A DNA stretch of 64,000 bases from Doris montereyensis. Lineage: Eukaryota > Mollusca > Gastropoda > Nudibranchia > Dorididae. Below the pieces are notes generated by a model. It was not told the origin of the DNA. It saw only the letters and a list, made by a program, of their open reading frames with translations, and did no database searches. Where the stretch lies: NCBI GenBank assembly GCA_037039925.1, contig JAXRKP010000069.1, positions 507,501-571,500 of the forward strand, read 5' to 3'. Positions 14,045-39,003 of the stretch are shown here, piece by piece. Position 1 is the first letter of the stretch, and every line of letters begins with the position of its first letter. A program made the translations under genes and the position numbers.

Positions 14045-15010
14045 GTTGACAGCACAAAATGAAATAAATCTTTCCCTTGCTTCAGGTGGATGGATCAAAA
14101 CACTCACAAAAATATGGAAGAACAACACATCCTGGGGAAACATGAAGTTTTAAAAAGCAAAATTTATACTAATAATAAGTTTAATCATTTTATTGTCAAC
14201 AATACATCTTTTCTATCAATTCACACAAAAATTCCTTTATCATAATTGTTAAAACTTTTAACCTTACAGGTTGGCCGTCAGGAGACAACAAAATGCACTT
14301 CTTAGCCAGACACCTGGGCGCGAAAACAGCATGTATAAACAAAATAATTCTTAGGCCTAAATAACGCTAATCAATTTGACCATTAGGCCTAGGGCTCAGA
14401 CTCGAAACAGGAAGGAGGAGGATCTGTAATAAGAAAGAGGAGAAAGAACAAAGGCAGCGTACATTTACAATTTTTAAAAATTCATTTCCTTTTCTTTTCA
14501 CAAAAGTAGGTAGCCATTGCATAATTTTTTTTTGGCTTAATTCAGTTTTAATCCAGTCCATCATTGGTCTTTCATCGGTAGAAACAGGCTTCTAGTTATC
14601 AGCGGTAATGGTGGTGCCTTTGATCTTGTCAAGATGTTTCAATGATGGTGACCAATCCTCCAGGTCATGTGGCAATGCTAACTGTAGATGTCAATCAATT
14701 GCCTCCTTCATCTGGTGGGTGTCTGATCTGAACATCAAAGAGTCTGACGCTGGCTCGGTAGGACCTAGCACTAGCTTAGCTTCTAAGTGGACAACATGAT
14801 GTACATGTTCCAGTCAGAGAAAAATGTGGCATTATCGATTAAATTTGAATTATCGTTTATTGCATTGAGATTAGTGGCCCATTTGGCCTCCTTACGCAAT
14901 AAAAAAACTGGCTTCTTGACTCTTAGATATAATTATAGAGGAAAAAAACACTTAATATACACAGAGCTGCCTCTGAGGCAGACCAGCCTTTTAAGCGGAC
15001 ACCAATGTAC
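14045..15010. other. 5' flank of the NUDT gene
   Basis: The untranslated leader and promoter of the minus-strand NUDT gene should lie in this direction. No core promoter motif was convincing. A possible untranslated exon with a GTAAAG donor on the minus strand sits near 15661, further out, but this is speculative. At 14925-15010 there is a fragment like the MITE at 28058-28333. Confidence 0.35.
14925..15010 (+). repeat. Fragment related to the 28058-28333 MITE
   Basis: The stretch 'GCAGACCAGCCTTTTAAGCG' and its lead-in resemble the right end of the element at 28058-28333 (GCGGACCAACCTCTTAGGTG). Only one end was recognised. Confidence 0.45.
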
Positions 15011-15344
15011 TTAGTTTTGTCTTGCTGGGATTAGGGTCTGCAATAAAAACCAAAATGAAAATGCTGTAAATCTAGATCGACCAACCTTAGCTGCAATGTT
15101 ACCAATTTTTCCTTTAAAAACCTTCTTTAAAGCCTCAAAATAGGTCTCATAAAAATTGCATTGACCATAAATCACTTTTCTCTCCAAGTCTAATATTGTG
15201 ATACTGATAAGATGAGGATGTTTTTATTGTCAGGTGAACTCTATATGATCAAATGTATTCCCAAGGAAGGATGAAATGCTAAGATCCAGCCTGTATCTTC
15301 ATTACTTCCAAACTGGAGGCAGTGAGGGACAATTTAAATCTGAT

Positions 15345-15600
15345 CTCTAGATCTAAAGCTAGATCTCTATTTTGAGATGTTTATATGTAGAATCTAGAGA
15401 TCGATTTATGACCATATCTAAAGCTTGGTCTGGGAGTCTGAACTAAACTGTTCGTCAGCTTTCAGTTCCTCTTCCAGCGAACAATGTAGAATCTATATTA
15501 TAATTATATCTAGATCTAGATCTAGATTTAGATCTACATCTATGTATTGGGCTAGCTCTAGATCTAAATCTAGATCTAACTATTCATTCTAGATCTAGAC
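15345..15600. repeat. Imperfect AGATCT/TCTAGA hexamer field
   Basis: Many adjoining and degenerate copies of the palindromic hexamer, in arrays such as 15509-15530 and 15558-15600. Similar short arrays occur at 13861-13890, 22050-22063, 44448-44462, 44605-44628 and 44822-44882. Confidence 0.75.
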
Positions 15601-17395
15601 CCCTAAAAAATAACGCATATTTTGCTAACTTTTCAAGAGCTAATTCAGAGTGGCTTTACCTCGTATCAATAAGCCTGGCTCGAAAGTAGGACCAAAGGCT
15701 TGTTTTTTGGGAGTCGGGAGCGTTCTGACCCTGATCGACCGATATTTTCCTTGACCCCAGCAGATAGGGTCACTTCAACAATACATTCTAGTCTAGAGCG
15801 GATACCCGGATTAGAAATCACGATGTACAATGCGCATTCAATATTATTATTTTCATTTTTTTTTATATTATGATCTCAGTTTCCGTAATAAACATAGAGA
15901 AGAGATTGATGCCATAGCCCCGTAAGACCGAAGAAAAAGAGGAAACAAAAATGAAGGACGTGGACACTAGATTGGTTCAAGCCCGGAACTAGCCTACCTA
16001 TACTGTACTGTACTGAGATTTCATAAGTTCAAGCCATTGCTAGTAAAACCACCTTACTAAATATGGAGTCTCAGATCACCACCCTTGTCAAGAAAGGAAT
16101 AAAATAAAACACTACAACAAACCACGAATGAGTTTATCGACTGTCTTTCTTTCCTTTTCACGTTCTTTTTAATTTTGATTTCAAATCTACAGCCTATACA
16201 ATAATTGTTTCACTTCTGCTGCCATTGCATTAAGGGTTGAAAGATGCATTTAATGTTAACAATAACAGACTCATACCGAATAGCATTGGAGGTGAGTGGT
16301 GGCATGGGTAAAACCTAATCCTATTAGGATCGTCTAGAGTAAAACATAATATTATGTTTTCTGCTCCATTGCACACACCTTCTTTCTGTTCTTTGTCCCC
16401 CCCCCCCCCCCACCTTCCAACTTGCTCTCTTCTCTCATTTCCATTTGCTATATATTCTTTCTTTGGACATATTAGACATGTTTTTACAAACAACTCGGGG
16501 CTGATCAAGCAAATCAATAACACTCTTGGCATAGGAGACGAGGAAGTCAGTTCTTATAACGTTAAATTTTAACCCAGAAAGGAAGAAGACAAAACAACGT
16601 AAAAAACGATACAACTTTGGGGAGAAATGTGATCAACATTAGATAACAAGTGAAGTCCCTGCTTTCTGATATATTTTTTTACAATAATATGGTCCTAATC
16701 CAAACTTTTATGTAAATGAAATGTGAACTAGCATCAAGGAGAATTTTGCCTGCCACTAGGGACCAAAACGTTGGGTTTATTTTTTAAATAACGCCTCTGG
16801 CAATTTCCGACACCATTGGTTCACAATTGAAACTAAACATCTAGCTTGCAGAGAGAAAGAAATATAGCTCCAAAAAATGAGAAACCTCTACGCAGAAAGA
16901 GTAACTTAGGATATTTTGTTATGTAAATAAATAGAAAGGAACTTTCAACAAGCATAATGTGTATAATAGCTCATCCTGCAGATTACAAAAACAAACAAAC
17001 ATTATAAATGAAGATGAGAAACATAACTAAAAACGATGGTACATCAGAAGTAAAAACCAAGAGAATTTTGGGATTTCAGATCGAAAAAAGATTATAATAC
17101 ATCTATTTTGATTCAAGACCCCAAATCTAAAGTATAACTCTTGGATTAACCCCCCCCTCCCTAATTTATTTCAGCGAAAGCGAAGACGACGTGGGAAGCA
17201 ATGGTAAACTACCACACTCACACAATGCCATTTGCCTAGAAAAAGCAGGACCCTACGCTCAACTCTTTGGTATGGGACTTACTTTACAATTTACATCAGC
17301 TTGAAGATTATAATACAAGAATAATAAAGTTAAATAAAGAGTGTCCCAAAAGTCTGGACACATAGGAATTATCGCGAATGTCTAAAGATAATGTA
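15601..17395. other. Intergenic stretch, no gene recognised
   Basis: Contains a poly-C run near 16399-16411 and, at 17190-17285, a tail fragment of SINE family 4 (GGAAGCAATGGTAAACTACC). The 100-aa open frame on the minus strand here crosses the poly-C run and resembles no protein I know. Confidence 0.4.
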
Positions 17396-18178
17396 CAGTA
17401 GAACTCACCCATAGCGGCACCCCCTACAGCGGAACCACCCTACAGCGGGACCTTACGGCAATCCCCCTTTTTTCTCTCTATGTAAACTCTATTACCTGTG
17501 CTTGGATTTAACGGGAGAGGGAAAGGCCCGAACTCGGATACAGCGGGGCTTTGGATAAAAAATAGAGCATCGTTTTTCTTTCTTTCCTTATTTTTTTTTT
17601 AGTAAGCCTCGCATAGTCAGGCTCAAACTGGCCAGTCAGCTGTGTAGGCTAAGTGATGAGTGAGAATCATTGTGATTAGAGACGGCCTTGGATTAACGCG
17701 TGGAAGTGTGCTAGCTAGGCCACCCCTAAGTGATGAGTGAGAGTTTAACATTGTGACCGTGTGGAAGTGTGTTACCGTACATTGTAACGAAGAATGTAAT
17801 CGAGATTTTTAAGTGTGTGAGGAGTTGTCTGACTGTGTGTGTGTATGTGTGTATGTGTGTGTGTGTAGGTGTATGTGTGTAGTGTGTGTGGTCTTGGATT
17901 CAATTATTCATTGCGATCCAAATTGTACGACCAACAAGACTGAAGAAAAGATGACTTCTCCTAGTTTTAACAAAAGAAAATGCTTTTCTCTCGAATTCAA
18001 GGCCGCGGTAATCCACGAAGTTGAGAAGAAAGAGAAGACTAAAGCGCAAATTTGTCGGGTAATTTTGCTACTTAAAAAAATAATTGGTAGTCTCCCTTTG
18101 TACTCATATAGCGGGAACATGGATATAGCGGGGTTTTTCTAATGTCCCGGAAAATCCCGCTATATCCATGTTCTACTG
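17396..18178 (+). mobile_element. Pogo/Tigger-like deletion derivative
   Basis: The element starts CAGTAGAAC, preceded by TA, and ends GTTCTACTG. Inside both ends there are 'ATAGCGG'-type repeats, and the right 40 bp fold back on the left end imperfectly. Between them, 17951-18066 encodes a start (MTSPSFNKRKCFSLEFKAAV) followed by IHEVEKKEKTKAQICR. This resembles the Psq/CENP-B type N-terminal helix-turn-helix of pogo-superfamily transposases (Tc1/mariner group). No DDE catalytic domain remains, so the copy is non-autonomous. A GT-rich microsatellite lies at about 17836-17890. The right-hand TA duplication is not clear (AT TA). Confidence 0.75.
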
Positions 18179-18312
18179 ATTAATTGCATGAGTTCGTTGA
18201 ACTTTGTATCTCAAATGTTGGGAATCATATTGAAGTTGTTATGTGTTGGTATTTTTACTGAATAAAATGTTATTTAAAGTCTTCATTCTTGAAATATACA
18301 TTTTGTCTACTA

Positions 18313-18381
18313 AATTATGTGTCAAGAATCGGAACAATCCATCAACAATTATGTGTCAAGAATCGGAACAATCCATCAACA
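18313..18381. repeat. 34-bp tandem duplication
   Basis: Two adjoining identical units beginning AATTATGTGTCAAGAATCGG, at 18313 and 18347. Confidence 0.93.
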
Positions 18382-18548
18382 GAAATTAAACTCAGTACAT
18401 GTAGTGTAGTAGCGCTGCTGACCACACAAAATTAAATATAGATCTACCACTTTACCCTTCTTTCTTCACAAACCTAGCTTGAATGTTCACACTTGATAGG
18501 GAAATTTGACACTCTCTCGCAATCATCCCCACACCCACACCCAGCAAC

Positions 18549-18760
18549 CAATGTTTCCTCTATTTTTTTCTAGTCTTTGTGTGTGCAATTTTTGGTGTTG
18601 TATAATGATTTGACGACCAAATCCCAATTGTGTGAAAATTAATAGATTTTCTATATTTTGTGCGTGCTGTTGTTTTTCATTGATGTGCGCAAACATTTCC
18701 CCAACTGTGCACACAATTTATCCCTGTTGTGCGCGCGCACACAGCTAGGAGGGAACATTA
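18549..18760. mobile_element. hAT-like MITE, copy 2
   Basis: A 212-bp element beginning CAATGTTTCCTC and ending GAGGGAACATTA. It is flanked by CCAGCAAC (18541-18548) and CCAGCGAC (18761-18768), an 8-bp target duplication with one difference. It shares ends, length and the 'TTTTTCTAGTCT' inner segment with 13326-13538. Confidence 0.8.
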
Positions 18761-18769
18761 CCAGCGACC

Positions 18770-19838
18770 CTTTTCTTTAACCATATCTCTCCCGACTCTC
18801 ACCATTTCTCGCACTTATCATAATAAAATAGGTATATTGTGTTCGCCGTCCTCATGCCTCATTTCCCCTCAATACTTAACGCGAAAGCCTCTACAATAAT
18901 CATATACTGTCACTGATACTGTGTATTGCGTGATGTTATTTTCCATGTATACAATGTTTACACATCAAATTCTGATGAGATCGCATTAATCAAGAAGAAT
19001 AGGTGCAAAGTGAGATTACTCTACTTAAACGCTGACAAAACATCTTCCCCCCCCCTCCCAAAAAAACACCCGATATTCCATCCAATAATACTTGAGACTT
19101 GATACATTTGCTGATGACTCAACTGACTGTGCCAGTCGCTATTTATTTGTCTCTTCTTTATTCTTCCATCATGCACTGTAATAAAAATCACATAGTTTAG
19201 ACTCACAAACAATGCATAAGCCCTAGTAAATGACCTGACAATTTTAATGCTGTAATTTTAGTATATGTTGTATGTATGTAATGTTCACCCTGATATCACA
19301 ACCATGGTGAGCAGGGTGACTTTAAAGAAATAAACAAACAAAAGTATGTAGTCTAATGTCCAATATATTTCAAATTTTGTTACATAGGCTACCGGTAATT
19401 GAAATATCCATTCTGTAATGTAGATTCTACATGTAATTAAGATTTTCCACACTAAAACAAAACAACTAAGCAAGCAACAAATTATAGACAAGAGAGTGAC
19501 ATTTTCATGTGACATACCCTTCTTCAGCACAGGATTAAAAACAGAAGAACATAAACATAAATCAACAATAATAATTATTATGAATGTACAAAATAATAGT
19601 GAGAGCAGGAATAGAGGGTAGGTTTGATAGCACCACAGAATTCAAGACAGAGAAAGCCCGCCATATCTGAAAGCCCACGCTCATTTGAAAGGGACAATGG
19701 CGCACGTTTGGGGGCAAGACAGGGGAGAATAGGATGCAAATAATATTGGATCTACTGCGTAATCTAAGACAGATCCCCACCCCTAATTCATATTTACATT
19801 ACACATAATGCATGTCTTTTTCTTTTTATATATACTTT
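18770..19838. other. Intergenic stretch, nothing recognised
   Basis: AT-rich, with a poly-C run near 19049-19057 and no supported exon or named repeat. Confidence 0.4.
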
Positions 19839-20126
19839 CGGTGGCCGAGCGGTTAGGCTGCCGGACTGGGGATCATGAAGTCCCAAGTTCGAATCCTAGC
19901 AAAGCCAGGTCCGTTGTGTTTATTGGGAAAGACACTTAACACGCAACCCCCCCCCACTCTACCCAGGTGCAAATGGGTACACGCACTAGCTTGGGAGTAA
20001 AAATCCTGCGTCAGACTAGCGTCCTGGCCAGGAGGTTATTATTGTCACTTGTTCCGCTTCACGCTATAGAAACCGAGATAAGCTCCGGCTTTAAAGGCCT
20101 TAAGGACCTTGAAGGAACTTTACTTT
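19839..20126 (+). mobile_element. tRNA-derived SINE, family 1, best copy
   Basis: The head carries a clear RNA polymerase III promoter: A-box-like TGGCCGAGCGG (about 19843-19853) and B-box-like AGTTCGAATCC (about 19887-19897). The arrangement resembles a Leu/Ser-type tRNA with a long variable arm. The body (CCAGGTGCAAATGGGTAC; CTAGCTTGGGAGTAAAAATC) ends CCTTGAAGGAACTTTACTTT. Minus-strand copies are at 36561-36846, 45716-45990 and 50693-50983; degraded copies are at 25620-25770, 31288-31500, 38738-39003 and 62995-63135. Confidence 0.88.
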
Positions 20127-21892
20127 ATACTTTCACTTTATTGATTTTAAAGTTATCATTATTTAGCTTATCTGATTTAATTAAGGAAACAAAACCTGCC
20201 TAAGGTTTCTTTATCATGGTAAAGAACTTTTGCGCCTATAATTTAACATACAAACAGGAATTAATTTGTTTAAAACTCGTTTCTCCGTTCACTGATAAGT
20301 TATTATAAGTTGTAGATACTGCTCTACAATTGGACTATTTTCTTTCCTCCAGATTCATATTTCAAGTTTGACGTTGCCTTTTCCAAAAGGCTTGTTGACT
20401 TTAAATAATACCTTTACGAAAAGAGAGATGCAAACATAACGAGTTTTAGTACAATAAAGGACAAATACTTTTCTTACTTCAGTGAAAACTGATATGAGTC
20501 TAAGACTGGAAACAAGATGGACCTAATACACCATGCGAGAAACCTTCCAAACTTAAGATGCGGTTAGGGGGACCAAAGACTTGCATCAACCAGCCAGAAA
20601 CAGATAATCATATTGAATCCACGGATACAATGGATATTGGTTACATGGCAGATCATTCAACATAGATAGATTAACTGTATGCTAGGCCTATGTCAATACG
20701 TTATTACACTTATTCACAAACTTTCACAACATGAATTAAAAAATTTGTTTTTTTGCAAGACCTTAAGAGGGTTTAAGTCCTTTCTTAGAATATTCATGGC
20801 GCATAAAGATCATTGACTTCGACACATGGGCACAAGGCACTTGTATTTAGTGTTTTTTATATTTCTTTCTTTCTTTTGTTCTTGTTGTATAGAAAAATTC
20901 ATTTAACAAAACAAGGCTGCCCCATGGTCAGTAAACTGATAAATAAATTATTTATTTAGGAATGTATACATCTTCAGTCTTCAGCTGGAATCTTTCACTC
21001 AAGCGAGAAACAGAAATTCATGACACCCTATTACAACAAACAAGCCATTTAAACTCATGAGAGTATTTATGCTAGTTTTCATTATATTTTAGTGTAAAGG
21101 TAAACGAAAGCCTATCTTATATAATATTCTCTTATGGTATAAAATTCCCTCAGCTACCAGAAGTTAAATTGGAATGTTTATACCGCAAAATGTTCATTAA
21201 CTATTTTTGTGTGGGTAAAGAATACCTATTAAGACAAGGTTGTCCCAGGACCAGGAGATTGATTAATAGTAATTCATTTAATAATTCATGCATCTCCAAT
21301 CTTCAGATGGAATATTTCACTCAAGCGAGAAAAAAAAAAAATCAAACCAGTTTAACTCACAATAATTATATCGTGTGAGTTTTCATTATACTACAATGTA
21401 AAAGAGAGCTTATGTAACGTTTCTTTATGATATAAAACTCCCTTAATCACCAAATACGGGACTCATTTTCTGAAACAACATCGGTACGCTTCACAACTGA
21501 ATCCACAGTTATTGATAACCAATGCCCAGATTAACCGTATTTTCCCTCTTTCTTTCACTTGACTATACGTGCCCCCAACCAGATCTTGCCCTCAAACGGC
21601 AGACATAGTTGAGGCGTGCCCCACACAGAACATTAAAACACTGTTTTAGTGTTCTGTGGTGCCCCAGCCTCTCTCTTCACTGAACGAGCAAGCGTTCTTC
21701 CCCACTAGCTGATAGCACGAATGATTGTTTTGTTCCAGTAAAGTTTTTAGACATCACCGGAACCGGAAGCTTTAAACACAAAGTAGCCAAGCTTTCGATG
21801 TTTCATGCACGTTTGGAAATTTGTCAGGCTTACTAATATTCTATCTAGATCTAGTATCTAGTGCTTTATAAATTAAAGAGACCAGCTGAACA
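20127..21892. other. 5' flank of SNRPA1
   Basis: Two related stretches occur near 20970-21150 and 21275-21440 ('TCTTCAG.TGGAAT.TTTCACTCAAGCGAGAAA'), suggesting an old duplication of about 300 bp spacing. The SNRPA1 promoter should lie in the last few hundred bases, which are less AT-rich (about 21560-21720). No core element was convincing. Confidence 0.4.
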
Positions 21893-34479
<12,587 letters not shown>

Positions 34480-34808
34480 GGGCATTTGGAAATTGTCTTG
34501 AACAGTAGAAATATTATGTATATATATATAAATGATATAAAGATAAGTTGCTCCAGCCAAGTCCAGGAAATGTTCATAGTCTTTACCTTAATATAGTTGT
34601 AAACAAGAGGTGTTAAGTAGCATATTTCTATTTGAGTTTTGTCTGTTCCTTCTATTATTTCTTCCATCCTTATTTACATGTTTTCATTTATTTTTCAGCA
34701 AGAGCCAGAATCCCAAAGGATCATCCTCCTCAGGACTGCATATTGGCTTGACTACATAACAAATTAATATCTGTCTTTATCTTATCACATATTTTGCTCA
34801 TGACAACA

Positions 34809-35395
34809 GTTACTACACTTGACGTTGGCTAAAGCATTTAATATTCAAATGAAGAAATTTGAGAACAGATACTACATTTGACTTGGGTTGAAGCGCTTAA
34901 TATTCAAATCATAGCTGCCAACCAGTACGTGAAAAACATTCAGTAAGTCTGTATTTACCTGGAAAACTAAAAGTACATTTGATAATAAATTATAAGGATT
35001 ATCTGTAATGTTTTCAAAATAAACCCTTAGTTAACAACAGAGAAGTTAACAACAGAGGCTCGGAGAGAGGGTGGGGTGAAAGTCCTGAGATGCTATTCTG
35101 AATTCACAAAACAGCCGGCCAGCGGTCGGTGGAGTCTTTGTTATTTACTTTTAAAGGGGGGGGTAATTAAAGCAATGTTAGCGATGTGTTCAAGAATATT
35201 ACAGGCGGTCTTGCAAGTTAGACTAAGTTCCTGCGTGGGACAGAGTCTGGTTTTCGAGTTGAAAAGGTTGGCAGCTATGTTTAAATGAAAAAATATGAGA
35301 ACAGATACCGAGAACTACATTTGACTTTGGTTGAAGCGCTTAACATCTAAGAAATATTATTTGATAAGAACAGATACTACCTTTCGTGTTAACTC
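34809..35395. repeat. Minisatellite interrupted by a MITE
   Basis: Imperfect tandem units of about 60 bp built on 'GAACAGATACTACATTTGAC' and 'GGTTGAAGCGCTTAATATTC' are seen before 34910 and after 35279. The MITE sits inside one unit. Confidence 0.65.
34910..35279. mobile_element. MITE 'CATAGCTGCCAACC', copy 2
   Basis: A 370-bp element with 14-bp perfect inverted ends (CATAGCTGCCAACC). It lies in the 3' flank, possibly the 3' UTR, of SNRPA1. The neighbouring minisatellite units show the empty site: 'TATTCAAATGAAGAAA' is split so that 'ATTCAAAT' lies to the left and 'TTTAAAT' to the right, suggesting a diverged target duplication of about 7-8 bp. Confidence 0.78.
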
Positions 35396-36367
35396 ACTTA
35401 TCATGTAGTGTTGAAAGGAAAAGCATTTAGTTAGAAAGTTTGGTAGGCTGCTTTTTCAATTCAGCGACTCTTCTTTTTCGCCTTCATTCTCAATGCTCTG
35501 ATTAGTTTGACTTGTTTTCTGTCACATTATTCCCCATTGAAATGTCAGATTTGTTCAGCGATAAAGAATTAAAATTTTACTGTCTCCTTAAAACGTTGTA
35601 GATCTATTTCTCTCACTTTTCATTCTTCTGCTTGGTCCTTTCTAGGATTTTCAATTTTACGTTTAGTTTTAATTTTTAAATGGAGGTGTTCTTCAGTTTT
35701 GGTGTAAATTCATGCATAAATATTGCATTTAAAGAAATCAAAACAATAACATCTAATTTTCCTGAGATGGCTGTTCTACATTTCTTTTGTGTCATTTTTC
35801 GTTTGGATAAACATGAATTTTTGTATAGCTCTCTAAGGACTGGATGGAACTTCATCTTTGTGTGTAAAATACATCCAGTTATTGTAGAGTTTGATCCGAT
35901 AAAGTATGATCGAGATATGTGATTGGTAAGGTGTACAATTTCACATTAACTTTTTGAACAGTTCCATTGGGCAATTGTCTCAAATTTCTTTCATTCATTT
36001 CTGTTTTATGTTGGGGGGCTTTTTTGTTGGCAGTATGAATCTTTTTATGGTTTAAGGTTGATTGCGATCTTCTATGTAAAGAATTTTTCTACGAGTAATT
36101 TCAAAAGAAGAAAAAAAGAGAGAAGAAATCCTTTTGACTTCCAACTTTTCTGTGGTCTAAGGAAATTTGATCATACTTCATGTGAGCTTGAAAGTAGATG
36201 TACTTGTGAAAGATGTGGTGCGAAGAATGGCTGATAAGAATACAGAACTACATGTTGATCTTGGTTTAGTTTAATAGGCTTATGACTGAGAATATGTTGT
36301 TCTTCAGGACATTCTGTGAAAGTGACAAAATCACTTTTTTGTTAATGCTTTTATATTGCAGTTGTGC

Positions 36368-36373
36368 AATAAA
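36368..36373 (+). promoter_or_regulatory. Candidate polyadenylation signal for SNRPA1
   Basis: AATAAA about 1.9 kb after the stop, followed by a T-rich stretch (36401-36420). Earlier AATAAA-like motifs also exist, so use is unproven. Confidence 0.3.
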
Positions 36374-36560
36374 ATATGAATTGATGCCAATCATTAATCA
36401 TTTTGTTTTTGTTTTAAGTTTTGTAAAGAAGATTTGTATGTCCTGTTGTCTTTGTTGAAAGTTATCATGTGTCACATCACACTATTAATAGCTAATCTAG
36501 ATTCTCAAATATTGTATAATGTATTACTCAAATGTCTGAAATAATATTTATTTCCTGCTT

Positions 36561-36846
36561 AGTAAAGTAAAGTTCCTTCAAGGACCTTAAGGGCTATAGA
36601 GCCAGAGTTTATCCCGGATTATCAGTAGAGAAACAGATGATAATAATAATCACCTCATGGTCAGGTGGCTAGTCTGACGCAGGTTTTACTCCCAAGCTAG
36701 TGCTTGAACCCATTTGCACCTGGGTAGAGTAGGGAAAATATGTGTCTTTCCCAAGGACACAACATTGGACCTGACTTTGCTAGGATTTGAACTCAGGACC
36801 TCATGATCCCCCCCTCCGGCAGCCTATCCGCTCGGCCACCGGCGCC
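36561..36846 (-). mobile_element. tRNA-derived SINE, family 1
   Basis: Reverse-complement full-length copy: starts at the tail 'AAGTTCCTTCAAGGACCTTA' and ends at the tRNA-like head 'CCGCTCGGCCACCGGCGCC'. Compare 19839-20126. Confidence 0.88.
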
Positions 36847-38130
36847 ATGCTTATTTTTAGCGCAGAACGGTTATTGCAAACCTCTCGAGGTCGAGTCAAT
36901 CAAGTCAATGAGTTCGATATGGCAGTAGCAGCAGTGAATTCGAGATGTCCATGTCTGACGTTTTTCATAAATTTTACGATTGCAAAACAAAAGAATGTCA
37001 TGAGGCTGATAGTGATACATGAAACCCACCCCCTTATCACCCATCACGTCCCCATGTCAGACATGGAATTAGATTAGTTTATTTACCCAGTGCATGTCTG
37101 CTCGGTTAACCCAGTCCAGCCCAAGTGAAACATACATTCAAATTCAAAGCAAACTCGGCGGTGCCATATACTATGAAACAATCTATGAGCGAAGGGAAGA
37201 TAAATGAACGTGTATTTATCGTCGACACTATCAAAGCAGTGCTTAAACGACAAATAAACTCATTGAATAGCAAGCTCTTTCTCAAGAAGATAGGCCTTTG
37301 ACAAGTGAAAAAACAACAAAGTGCATAGCGTGAACACCCCCTCCCCCGGCCACACACGTCTTTTTCATATCCACATTACTGCTAAAGGGCACTGCCTTGT
37401 ACATGTACATGTAAATTTTTCCTGCATAAAATTCTAGAATTTAAACATTTCATATTTTATTTACATTTTAAGGAAGTTTTGTAGTTTGAAATTACAATGT
37501 TTGGGTTTGAGAAAGGTACAAAGAAATTAGAGGGATTAAAAAACAGACCTAGAGAAGAGCTTGAGATAGCCATGAGTTAAAATATTTGGTGTTTGAGATA
37601 TGTGCACTGCACTGTATAGTAAGTAGGGGATATTGAACTTGAACACAAATGGAAATTTTCTCTCGCAGTTTCCTTTTATATTTCGCTGTCTTCAGTAACT
37701 ACTTTAAATTTACAGGCAAGACAAACTTAAATGATGTTTTATTTTTATACTTATACTATAGTAAATAGTATACATGATTGTACATATAATTGTCAATCAG
37801 TAAGATGGTTTATGTTTGATCAGAGTGGGTGAAAATTGAAGGGCACTGCTAGTGCTAGATTCTCGAAGTTGAGTATCTGATCTGGGAACTGTAATCTCGA
37901 AAGTCATTCACATACATGTAGTTTTTAATAAAGTAAATGTCTTGTACCAGATCTTAAAATTTTTCTTTTTCCTCTTAAATAGCCCTGTGAATATTGAGAT
38001 CACGGCATGCAGTTACATGTACATGTAATTTCAATTTCGTTGAAACTGACAGTATAAAATATAAGTAATTTGATCAATGCAAGTTAACATTGTAGGTCAT
38101 AATATTGAATAAGAATAAAATGCACGTTCA
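36847..38130. other. Intergenic stretch, nothing recognised
   Basis: No supported exon on either strand and no repeat seen elsewhere in the window. Confidence 0.4.
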
Positions 38131-38131
38131 T

Positions 38132-38142
38132 ATCTCTCTCTC

Positions 38143-38231
<89 letters not shown>

Positions 38232-38233
38232 TC

Positions 38234-38296
<63 letters not shown>
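38132..38296. repeat. (TC)n-(AT)n compound microsatellite
   Basis: About 50 TC units (to about 38236) followed by about 29 AT units. Confidence 0.97.
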
Positions 38297-38305
<9 letters not shown>

Positions 38306-38345
38306 CCTGTGTCCTTAGCATCAGGTAACATTGTACTGATGTAGA

Positions 38346-38682
38346 TCCAGATAAAATAAAAAAAATATACAGAAGATTTAACCTCCCTTTCCTCTTTTCC
38401 AATGTTATTGTTATCTTTCCAAGTTATGTTATTGGTATACTACTTACACACGTGTTCTCTTTGTCCTTATAAATCTCAGGTAACTATTCTTCTACTAGTT
38501 TCCAGATAAAATAAAAAAATATACAGAAGATTTAATTTCTCTTGTTTCTTTCACCTTTCTTTCCTCTTTTCCAATGTTATTGTTATCTTTCCAAGTTATG
38601 TTATTGGTATACTTCACTTACAAACACGTGTTCCTGTTTGTGGCTTATAAATCTCTTGCTAATACTATTCATTCTACTAGTT
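38346..38682. repeat. 155/182-bp tandem duplication
   Basis: Copy 1 (38346-38500) and copy 2 (38501-38682) both begin TCCAGATAAAATAAA and share 'CCTCTTTTCCAATGTTATTG' and 'CCAAGTTATGTTATTGGTAT'. Copy 2 has an extra T/C-rich insert and small indels. Confidence 0.88.
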
Positions 38683-38737
38683 TTAGTAGACAGTAAGCAA
38701 CAAAACATATTAATTTAATTTCTCTTGAATTTCATCG

Positions 38738-39003
38738 GTGGCCACACGCTCTGTTGTCTTGCCGTTTGGTCTTACATAATCCTGGCAAAGCCAGGGTAAA
38801 CGTGTTTCATGGGAAACAAACAAAACAAATGTTGTTCCCCTCTTAATTCAGGTGCAAAAGATACAAGCACATCGCACATGGTAAAAGCCCCGCAAAGGTA
38901 AATGTCCAGTGAAGACATTGTTAACATGTTACTACGTTAAATGAAACCAGAATGAAGTTCCGGATCTATGGGCCTTAATGGCCTTGAAGGAACTACTTTT
39001 ACT
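38738..39003 (+). mobile_element. Degraded SINE, family 1
   Basis: 'CGGTGGCCACACGCTC' (decayed head), 'CCTGGCAAAGCCAGG', 'AATTCAGGTGCAAAAGATAC' and the tail 'GGCCTTGAAGGAACTACTTT' follow the family order. Confidence 0.65.

Noticed and set aside
19839..19900. Possible Leu/Ser tRNA gene
   Set aside because: A and B boxes are present, but the sequence is the head of a dispersed SINE with several copies here and shows no convincing full tRNA fold.
36787..37077. 96-aa plus-strand open frame
   Set aside because: Begins inside a reversed SINE head; no similarity.
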